Origin: Gammaproteobacteria bacterium
GTDB lineage: Bacteria; Pseudomonadota; Gammaproteobacteria; UBA6429; Thiohalophilaceae
DNA: 7,210 nucleotides
Reading direction: 5' to 3'
NCBI GenBank assembly: GCA_024639445.1
Contig: JAHEIJ010000111.1
Coordinates: 1-7,210 of the forward strand
Of the stretch, positions 1-5,417 are shown piece after piece. The notes under the pieces are model-generated. The model had not been told where the DNA came from. It saw only the letters and a program-made list of their open reading frames with translations, and ran no database searches. How positions within the stretch are numbered: the stretch's first letter is position 1; each line of letters opens with the position of its first letter. Position numbers and translations under genes: made by a program.

Positions 1-3000
1 CGTCAACGTTTTCGTAGTGGAGGACTTGCATCCTGGTCGGTACGTCGACCCGTTGCCGTCGTGATGTTAGCACTCACCGTGGTTGTGATCGGCGTGTTCT
101 CACTCGATCGCCTCGCTATTGATCTGTTGCCGCATATTATTTATCCGGAAGTACGGGTGCGTATCCTCGAGCCGGGTGTCCCGGCTCGCATTATGGAGGA
201 TCAGATCACCCGTCAACTCGAAGAACAACTGGCAATTACTGAAGATGCCATTGCCGTCCAGTCCACCACCAGCCAGGGTCGCAGTTCAGTTGACCTGAGT
301 TTTCCTTATGGAACGGATATCGATATTGCGCTACGAGATGCCAGTACCCGTCTGGATCGCGCAAAACGATTCCTGCCTGAAACGATCGATCCCCCCATCA
401 TCTATAAACGCGATCCCTCACAAATCCCGGTGCTTGAGCTCGCTATCAGCTCAACTGCGCGTGAATCCACCCAGTTACGAGATTGGGTGGATTACCAATT
501 TTCCAAATGGTTTCTGAATTTACCTGGGGTGGCCTCAACGGAAGTCGGCGGCGGGTATGTGCGGGAATTACAAATTATTGTGGATCAGGAAAGACTCGCC
601 AGCCTGGGATTGACCTTTGACGATGTGCGCATGGCCTTATCTGAAGAGAACCGGGAATTTCCCGGTGGCCGCATCCTGCTGGGCAATCGAGAACTCAGTA
701 CCCGCGCCACAGGACGTATCATTGACCCACAGGAGTTGGGCAACCTGCCTTTGTACCCGGATGCCAATGATAAGAGTAAAGCCCCGTTGCGCATTCGGGA
801 TGTCGCCACCATTCGCGATACCCATGAAGACGAACGCCTGAGGGTGCGTCTCGATGGGCAACCTGCGATTAAGTTATCGATTCAGAAACAACCTACCGCC
901 AACACCGTGGCGGTCGTCGATGCGGTCAAGCAACGACTGGCCTGGTTAAATGAACAAAACATTATTCCAGCTGATATCGACATTGCTCCCGTGTCCGATC
1001 AATCCATCTATGTGCGACATGCATTACGCAATGCAAGTCTGGCGGTATTCACCGGTGCCATGCTCGCCATGCTGGTGGTCTATCTGTTCCTGGGTGATGT
1101 GCGGCGCACTCTGATCATTGGCTTGTCAATCCCGCTCGCCATCCTGATTACCTTTGTCATCATGGCTTTAGGGAATCTTACGCTGAATATCATGACTCTC
1201 GGAGGCCTTGCGGTTGGTGTCGGTATGCTGGTGGATAACACCATTGTGATGCTGGAGAACATGACCCGACATCAGAAAATGGGGGAAGCCTCAGAAGAGG
1301 CGTCCATTAATGCCGCCAGCGAAATCACCAGCGCCATTACCGCCTCTACCACAACCAATCTTGCCGCCATTTTACCTTTTTTGTTTATTGGTGGTCTCAT
1401 TGGTCTGTTATTCAATGAGCTCATCGCGACACTGTCGGCCGCCATCCTTGCCTCCCTGGCGGTAGCGCTCACATTAGTCCCCGCGCTGGGTGCCCGCACC
1501 ATCAATCAGTCCACCATTAATACTAAATTATCAGTTCGGGTTGATAACCTGGTTTCCAGGCTGCAAGTGACTTACGGTAATCTGGTCAGACGTGTTATGA
1601 CAAAGCCATTTTGGCCTTTGGTGGTTATTGTTGTTCTGTTTTTAATTGCTGCGTTTTACTTTTATCACTTGCATAGCAAGCGAATCTTCCTGCCACAACT
1701 GGATGAAGGCAGGATAAACATCAGCGTCAGGGGCGATAGCGGCACACAACTGGATGATATGGACGCCGTTGTTAAACGCGTAGAACGGCTATTTTTATCT
1801 CAACCTGAGGTTGAATCCGTCTTCACCACTGCAGGAGGTTTTATTTTTGGTCGGACGGAATCCCAGTCCAGTCATTACAGTGGCGTCTACCTGCAATTGG
1901 TACCACGTAGCCAACGTAATCTCAGCAGCCAAGAATGGATCCGTAAAATGCAGGATAAAATAAAGGAAATGCAGATTGTTGGCTATCGCATTTCCATGCG
2001 TGTGCAAGCCATACGAGGCTTACGCATTGGCCGGGGTGATGATGATATCAGTATTCGTATTCAAGGGGATGATATCGAAATACTTGAACGTCTTGGCGAC
2101 AATGCAGTGGAACGCATCAAGAAAATAAAAGGTCTGCGTAACGTTGAACATAATTATGAAAATTTACAGGAAGAATTGGTGGTCGAGATTAACCGTGAGC
2201 GTGCGGCGGATCTTGATATCCGTCCTGATGCCATCGCACGTGCCTTGCAAGTCGGTCTGGACGGCCTGATCGTGTCTGATTTCCTTGAAGGCGATCGTAA
2301 ATATGATATTCGAGTGCGACTTCCGCGTCAGTCGATCAGTACGACGGATGAAGCTGCAAATCTACTGGTCGGTATTCGTCAGGGCAGTCCAGTTCGGTTG
2401 CGTGACGTTGCAACAATTCGCCTGGACCTGACACCGAATAGTATTATGCGGGATAACCAGCGCCGCATTGTTGAAATCAGAGCGAGCCTGACAGACCAAC
2501 TGTCATTAAGTGAAGCATTAGCACAGATTGATGAAAAATTAGCAGACTTTGCCGTCCCTGACGGCTATAGCCTGTATGATGGTGGTGCAAAAAACCAATT
2601 GCAGGAAGGTCAGACTATGGGTTATCTCCTGATTGGTCTTGCCCTGTTTCTGGTTTTTGTTGTCATGGCCGTGCAATACGAATCCTTCCGAAATCCCTTT
2701 ATTATCCTGATAAGTATCCCCTTTACCCTGATAGGTGTGATGACTGGCCTGTTCGTGACTTCAACACCTTTGTCCACCCCGGTCTGGCTGGGCTTGATTA
2801 TGCTGGCAGGCATCGTAGTGAACAATACCATCGTACTGGTTGAGCAAATTGAAATTGAAAAGGAGCGCGGCTCACAATTACTGGATGCCATTTTAAACGC
2901 CTGTCGCATCCGCCTGCGCCCCATCCTGATGACGACCCTGACTACTGCAGTGGGCATGTTACCCTTGGCGTTAGGCTTGGGAGAAGGTGCCGAGATGTTA

Positions 3001-3111
3001 CAACCTCTGGCTATCGTGATCGTCTGGGGACTGTTTTTCTCAACCCTGGTCAGTCTGCTAATTGTTCCGACCGTGTATATGTTGTTCTACCAGCGCGTTA
3101 CGGCAACCTAG
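1..3111 (+). CDS. RND-family efflux transporter permease subunit (5'-partial)
   Basis: Inner-membrane proton-driven exporter of the AcrB/ACR_tran family, expected to work with a periplasmic adaptor and an outer-membrane channel. The frame is open from base 1, and its first codons read RQRFRSGGLASWSVRRPVAV, a typical RND N-terminus just before TM1, so the GTG at 61 is internal and only a few residues are missing. In window codon numbering, TM1 is about 18-36 and is followed by the LPHIIYPEV motif. A first porter region follows, then TM2-6 from about 345. The TM4 motif GMLVDNTIVMLEN places Asp412 at the AcrB Asp407 position, with Asn413 where AcrB has Asp408. TM7 starts near 537, a second porter region follows, and TM8-12 run from about 874. 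GIVVNNTIVLVEQ puts Asn941 where AcrB has Lys940, as in many non-AcrB RND pumps. At 1036 residues in view the length is normal. No CusA-type metal signature was recognised, so drug or amphiphile export is more likely than metal export; the substrate is unknown. The adaptor gene is probably upstream, outside the window. Confidence 0.93.
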   Translation, partial: RQRFRSGGLASWSVRRPVAVVMLALTVVVIGVFSLDRLAIDLLPHIIYPEVRVRILEPGVPARIMEDQITRQLEEQLAITEDAIAVQSTTSQGRSSVDLSFPYGTDIDIALRDASTRLDRAKRFLPETIDPPIIYKRDPSQIPVLELAISSTARESTQLRDWVDYQFSKWFLNLPGVASTEVGGGYVRELQIIVDQERLASLGLTFDDVRMALSEENREFPGGRILLGNRELSTRATGRIIDPQELGNLPLYPDANDKSKAPLRIRDVATIRDTHEDERLRVRLDGQPAIKLSIQKQPTANTVAVVDAVKQRLAWLNEQNIIPADIDIAPVSDQSIYVRHALRNASLAVFTGAMLAMLVVYLFLGDVRRTLIIGLSIPLAILITFVIMALGNLTLNIMTLGGLAVGVGMLVDNTIVMLENMTRHQKMGEASEEASINAASEITSAITASTTTNLAAILPFLFIGGLIGLLFNELIATLSAAILASLAVALTLVPALGARTINQSTINTKLSVRVDNLVSRLQVTYGNLVRRVMTKPFWPLVVIVVLFLIAAFYFYHLHSKRIFLPQLDEGRINISVRGDSGTQLDDMDAVVKRVERLFLSQPEVESVFTTAGGFIFGRTESQSSHYSGVYLQLVPRSQRNLSSQEWIRKMQDKIKEMQIVGYRISMRVQAIRGLRIGRGDDDISIRIQGDDIEILERLGDNAVERIKKIKGLRNVEHNYENLQEELVVEINRERAADLDIRPDAIARALQVGLDGLIVSDFLEGDRKYDIRVRLPRQSISTTDEAANLLVGIRQGSPVRLRDVATIRLDLTPNSIMRDNQRRIVEIRASLTDQLSLSEALAQIDEKLADFAVPDGYSLYDGGAKNQLQEGQTMGYLLIGLALFLVFVVMAVQYESFRNPFIILISIPFTLIGVMTGLFVTSTPLSTPVWLGLIMLAGIVVNNTIVLVEQIEIEKERGSQLLDAILNACRIRLRPILMTTLTTAVGMLPLALGLGEGAEMLQPLAIVIVWGLFFSTLVSLLIVPTVYMLFYQRVTAT

Positions 3112-4526
3112 CCTGATACGGGATATTGCATCGGCACTTCACCATCCGGCTCAAACCAGGCGAGTTTGTCGTGTAACTTGACCACGTCACCTACGATAAT
3201 CAGGGTCGGCGGTTGAACTTTTTCTTTTTCCACCAAGCCTGGCAAAGACGCCAGATCACCGATGTGAACACGCTGTTGCTGCGTCGTACCCTTTTCCACC
3301 AGCGCGGCAGGTGTCGTGGCCGGTAAGCCATGTTCGGTGAGCTGTTTGCACAGTTGCTCGACCGCATGAAGTCCCATATAGAACACCACCGTCTGTCCGG
3401 GATGACTAATGGCGTCCCAGTTCAGATCGATACTGCCATCTTTCAAATGGCCCGTCACAAACATGCAGGACTGCACATAGTCACGATGGGTTAACGGAAT
3501 TCCCGCATAGGCGGCACACCCGGCGGCGGCAGTAATGCCGGGGACAACCTGAAAGTGAATCCCCTCGGCCATCAGGGTTTCGATTTCTTCCCCACCCCGC
3601 CCGAATATAAAAGGATCTCCGCCTTTAAGACGCAACACCTTCTTACCTTCCTTCGCCAACCTGACCAGCAAGGCATTGATGCTTTCCTGTTTGAGGGTGT
3701 GCTTGTTCCGTTCCTTACCGGCATAGATAAATTCCGCATCACGCCGCACCAGGTCCAGCACCGGGGCCGACACCAGGCGGTCATAGACAACCACATCGGC
3801 CTGTTGCATCAGGCGCAGGGCACGGAAGGTGAGTAAATCCGGATCCCCGGGACCGGCGCCGACCAGATACACTTCACCCCGGGCAGGTGGCGGCTCAGCG
3901 GCATCGATGGCCTGTTGCAGAGTGTCCTTTGCCGCCTTGTCCTTGCCCGCCATGAGCAAGTCGGCAACCGGGCCTTCCAGGATGCTTTCCCAGAAGGTAC
4001 GAATCTCATTACTGTTGTTGAATTTCTGTTTGACCTTTTCGCGGGACGATTCCACCAGTTTTGCCAACCGACCATAGGCAGCGGGAATGAACGTTTCCAG
4101 TCTGGCACGTAACAAGCGAGCCAGCACCGGTGAAGCTCCGCCGGTTGAAATCGCAATCTGCACCGGATCGCGATCGATGACCGAAGGCACGATAAAACTA
4201 CAGAGCTCGGGAGAATCAACCACATTAACCGGGATACCATGTTGCCTGGCAATCTCCGCCACTTCGCGGTTTATGGCTTCATTATCGGTGGCGGCAATAA
4301 TTACCACCTGCTTGTCTATGTCGGCGACTTCGAAGTCTCTCGGCAAATAATCAATCACGCCTTTCTCATGCTGCTGTTGCAGCTCAGGATCCAGCACCGG
4401 AGACACCACGGTGACTTTGCCGCCGGCCCGCTCGAGCATAAAGACCTTACGTGAAGCGACCAGGCCGCCCCCCACTACCAGGCAAGGCTGGTTTTTGATA
4501 TTCATGAAAATCGGTAAAAACTTCAC
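3108..4526 (-). CDS. cysG: Siroheme synthase CysG (uroporphyrinogen-III C-methyltransferase / precorrin-2 dehydrogenase / sirohydrochlorin ferrochelatase)
   Basis: Cytoplasmic trifunctional enzyme that converts uroporphyrinogen III to siroheme, the cofactor of sulfite and nitrite reductases. It uses two SAM-dependent methylations, then NAD-dependent oxidation and iron insertion. The 472-residue product has both halves. The N-terminal dehydrogenase/ferrochelatase half (about 1-210) shows the NAD-binding VVGGGLVASRK and the catalytic Asp104 in NVVDSP. The C-terminal methyltransferase half (about 216-460) shows LVGAGPGDPDLLT, VVYDRLVS, RLKGGDPFIFGRGGEE, VVPGITAAAGCAAYAGIPLT, FVTGH and FYMGL. The GTG start at 4526 is chosen because MKFLPIF then aligns residue for residue with enterobacterial MDHLPIF, and GGAG lies 5 nt upstream. 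Thr128 stands at the position of the Salmonella phosphoserine 128. The C-terminus runs about 15 residues past the E. coli end. The gene converges on the RND gene with a 4-base overlap, and its first 55 codons are duplicated at 5099-5263. Confidence 0.97.
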   Translation of the reverse strand: MKFLPIFMNIKNQPCLVVGGGLVASRKVFMLERAGGKVTVVSPVLDPELQQQHEKGVIDYLPRDFEVADIDKQVVIIAATDNEAINREVAEIARQHGIPVNVVDSPELCSFIVPSVIDRDPVQIAISTGGASPVLARLLRARLETFIPAAYGRLAKLVESSREKVKQKFNNSNEIRTFWESILEGPVADLLMAGKDKAAKDTLQQAIDAAEPPPARGEVYLVGAGPGDPDLLTFRALRLMQQADVVVYDRLVSAPVLDLVRRDAEFIYAGKERNKHTLKQESINALLVRLAKEGKKVLRLKGGDPFIFGRGGEEIETLMAEGIHFQVVPGITAAAGCAAYAGIPLTHRDYVQSCMFVTGHLKDGSIDLNWDAISHPGQTVVFYMGLHAVEQLCKQLTEHGLPATTPAALVEKGTTQQQRVHIGDLASLPGLVEKEKVQPPTLIIVGDVVKLHDKLAWFEPDGEVPMQYPVSG

Positions 4527-4531
4527 GTCTG

Positions 4532-4535
4532 CTCC
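4532..4535 (-). promoter_or_regulatory. Ribosome binding site of cysG
   Basis: On the minus strand GGAG lies 5 nt before the GTG start. It supports the GTG at 4526 over the in-frame ATG at codon 8. The same site is present in the duplicated copy at 5269-5272. Confidence 0.7.
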
Positions 4536-4608
4536 AGCATGATTGGTCGCCGATATCCCGGCAAAAATCTCTTTGAAATTGAAATAATTAGCCTATAAAG
4601 GGAAGCAG

Positions 4609-4617
4609 ATTTTACCA
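4609..4617 (-). promoter_or_regulatory. Candidate extended -10 promoter of cysG
   Basis: On the minus strand this reads TGGTAAAAT: a TG motif, one base, then TAAAAT, which matches the sigma-70 -10 consensus at five of six positions. No good -35 hexamer lies at 16-18 bp, which is tolerable for an extended -10 promoter. Transcription would start near 4602 and leave a 5' leader of about 75 nt before the GTG. The motif is unchanged in the second repeat copy at 5346-5354. This is an inference from consensus only. Confidence 0.4.
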
Positions 4618-4711
4618 CCAGAAGCGTCATTGACCTACTGTCCAATGGGGCTAATTCCACCAGGCGCTACGGATCCCGACAGTCCAATTGATGAATGCAA
4701 TGATCTCCCTC

Positions 4712-4741
4712 ATGACAATATCGGTCTATATAAATTATGGT
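4712..4741 (+). promoter_or_regulatory. Candidate promoter of the small HMA-like gene
   Basis: ATGACA at 4712-4717 matches the -35 consensus at five of six positions and is followed after 18 bp by TATGGT at 4736-4741, four of six for -10. The AT-rich run TATATAAATTAT at 4727-4738 offers alternative -10 positions but these lack a good -35. A second, weaker option is TTGACC at 4630 with TAATTC at 4652, which straddles the repeat boundary. Consensus match only. Confidence 0.3.
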
Positions 4742-4757
4742 TATTAATTCATAACCA
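4738..4757 (+). promoter_or_regulatory. 7-bp inverted repeat at the presumed transcription start / leader of the small gene
   Basis: TGGTTAT and ATAACCA form a perfect 7-bp dyad separated by 6 bp (TAATTC). It lies just downstream of the AT-rich -10-like region and ends 3 bases before the Shine-Dalgarno sequence. It could be a repressor operator or, if transcribed, a small AU-rich hairpin next to the ribosome binding site. A chance dyad in AT-rich DNA is possible. Confidence 0.35.
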
Positions 4758-4760
4758 CAG

Positions 4761-4765
4761 GGAGG
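4761..4765 (+). promoter_or_regulatory. Strong Shine-Dalgarno sequence of the small gene
   Basis: GGAGG, preceded by AG, sits 8 nt before the ATG at 4774. It decides the start: the frame is open 48 codons further upstream, but no other start in it has a comparable ribosome binding site. Confidence 0.85.
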
Positions 4766-4773
4766 AAATCATC

Positions 4774-5010
4774 ATGACCGACATCAAAATGGTCGACGTC
4801 ACCATCCATATCGATAAAGATACCGACACTGACACCCGCAATTCCGTAGAAACGGCCTTGAGAGCTGTCAATGGAGTGATTAGTGTGCATATGCCGAGCA
4901 ACGAACCTCACCTCGTGGTAGTGGAATATGATCCGGATGCGACCGCATCATCCCATCTGCTGACCATGGTGAAGGAAGTAGCCGGGCATGCTGAAATGAT
5001 TGGCCTTTAG
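4774..5010 (+). CDS. Small HMA-like (ferredoxin-fold) protein lacking CxxC
   Basis: A 78-residue soluble, acidic protein with no signal peptide or membrane segment. The pattern suggests the beta-alpha-beta-beta-alpha-beta fold of heavy-metal-associated domains: strand VDVTIHI (7-13), helix about 22-32, strand VISVHM (35-40), strand HLVVVEYD (46-53), helix about 57-69, and a closing strand ending HAEMIGL. The phrases VNGVISV and VVVEYDPD resemble the GV..v and v.yDp elements of HMA domains. The loop that would carry CxxC is instead DKDTDTDT (14-21), and the protein has no cysteine at all, so copper-chaperone chemistry is not expected; acidic or histidine side chains could still bind a ligand. 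The start at 4774 is fixed by the strong GGAGG. The gene is divergent from cysG and lies in the spacer between two copies of the cysG 5' region. Its function is unknown, and the fold is inferred from pattern only. Confidence 0.82.
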   Translation: MTDIKMVDVTIHIDKDTDTDTRNSVETALRAVNGVISVHMPSNEPHLVVVEYDPDATASSHLLTMVKEVAGHAEMIGL

Positions 5011-5098
5011 GAAGTCAGTCCACATCAGTTGAATTGTGTTTTACGATCACAAAGGTGTTTTTGTGTGTATTGCTGACCAAGAATCGCTACAAAAGACT
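5011..5098. other. Gene-free spacer between the small gene and repeat copy B
   Basis: About 90 bases of AT-leaning sequence with no convincing gene. CACAAA (5048-5053) and TTTGTG (5060-5065) could pair as a weak 6-bp hairpin around 6 bases, but the stem is mostly A-T and no T-run follows, so it is not called a terminator. The tail of the cysG fragment (minus-strand stop codon at 5087-5089) falls here. Confidence 0.5.
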
Positions 5099-5263
5099 TT
5101 TCTCATGCTGCCGTTGCAGCTCAGGATCCAGCACCGGAGACACCACGGTTACTTTGACACCTGTCCGCTCGAGCATAAAGACCTTACGTGAAGCGACCAG
5201 GCCGCCCCCCACTACCAGGCAAGGCTGGTTTTTGATATTCATGAAAATCGGTAAAAACTTCAC
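5087..5263 (-). pseudogene. Truncated cysG copy (first 55 codons plus 3 foreign codons)
   Basis: On the minus strand this starts at the same GTG context as cysG, follows CysG through its NAD-binding GGGLVASRK, and leaves homology after QHEK. It then reads SLL and a TAG stop, giving 58 residues against 472 for the intact gene. Relative to the intact copy the coding part has six base changes, giving A34T, G36V and Q51R plus two silent codon changes; four of the six bases alter amino acids, as expected under relaxed constraint. The fragment lacks Asp104 and the whole methyltransferase half, so it cannot make siroheme. Its ribosome binding site (5269-5272) and candidate promoter (5346-5354) are intact, so a short peptide could still be made. 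Confidence 0.9.
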
Positions 5264-5387
5264 GTCTGCTCCAGCATGATTGGTCGCCGATATCCCGGCA
5301 AAAATCTCTTTGAAATTGAAACAATTAGCCTATAAAGGGAAGCAGATTTTACCACTAGAAGCGTCATTGACCTACTGTCCAATGGGG
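5099..5387. repeat. Direct repeat, copy B (duplicated cysG control region and 5' coding segment)
   Basis: Second copy of the segment at 4362-4650, same orientation, offset 737. Mismatches lie at 5112, 5150, 5157, 5159, 5162, 5164, 5322 and 5356. Its left end adjoins the spacer that follows the small gene, and its right end lies about 30 bp beyond the stop codon of the PQQ-protein gene. No insertion-sequence ends or recombinase gene flank it. Confidence 0.97.
5346..5354 (-). promoter_or_regulatory. Duplicated copy of the candidate cysG extended -10 promoter
   Basis: The TGGTAAAAT found upstream of cysG is conserved here on the minus strand; the nearest mismatch, at 5356, is just outside it. 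If active, it would transcribe the cysG fragment and then run antisense through the small gene at 4774-5010 towards the intact cysG. Consensus inference only. Confidence 0.35.
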
Positions 5388-5417
5388 GTAAACCGAAGAC
5401 GGACGAAAAACTAGCGT
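5388..5417. other. Short gap between the PQQ-protein stop and repeat copy B
   Basis: On the minus strand the stop region reads CTAGACGCTAG followed by five T, a 4-bp stem with a 3-base loop and a short T-run. The stem is too weak to call a terminator, so readthrough from the PQQ-protein gene into the cysG fragment remains possible. Confidence 0.3.

Larger units (their letters stand above)
4362..4650. repeat. Direct repeat, copy A (cysG control region plus first 55 codons)
   Basis: This 289-bp segment recurs at 5099-5387 in the same orientation with a constant offset of 737. Hand alignment finds eight mismatches, at 4375, 4413, 4420, 4422, 4425, 4427, 4585 and 4619, and no indels (about 97% identity). 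Similarity stops abruptly on both sides. Copy A is continuous with the full cysG and is therefore the functional 5' end. Bases 4428-4584 are identical between the copies, and five of the eight mismatches fall within 4413-4427. Confidence 0.97.

Noticed and set aside
61..63. GTG at 61 as the start of the RND gene
   Set aside because: The reading frame continues upstream to base 1 and encodes a normal RND N-terminal segment ending in RRPVAV before TM1; starting at 61 would cut into TM1.
4523..4540. Five-codon reading frame MLEQT just before cysG on the minus strand, with its TGA overlapping the GTG start
   Set aside because: No ribosome binding site precedes its ATG, and such a short frame is easily expected by chance. 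Translational coupling is possible but unsupported.
4574..4585. Tandem TGAAAT hexamers in the cysG leader as a possible regulator (for example CysB) site
   Set aside because: CysB sites are poorly defined, the match is short and lies in AT-rich DNA, and no second supporting half-site is visible.
4682..4689. GTCCAAT heptamer near 4682-4688 repeating the end of the 289-bp repeat (4640-4646) as a possible recombination site
   Set aside because: Only seven bases match, the spacing has no meaning that can be supported, and no recombinase is present.
4630..4773. 48-codon in-frame upstream extension of the small gene, starting at an ATG or alternative codon near 4630
   Set aside because: It would begin inside repeat copy A, has no Shine-Dalgarno, and reads as low-complexity non-conserved sequence. 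The GGAGG before 4774 marks the real start.
5048..5065. CACAAA/TTTGTG hairpin after the small gene as an intrinsic terminator
   Set aside because: The stem is mostly A-T and no T-run follows on the plus strand.
5034..5279. 81-codon open frame on the plus strand
   Set aside because: It lies mostly antisense to the cysG fragment, and the same shadow frame appears opposite intact cysG. It has no ribosome binding site and no recognisable domain.
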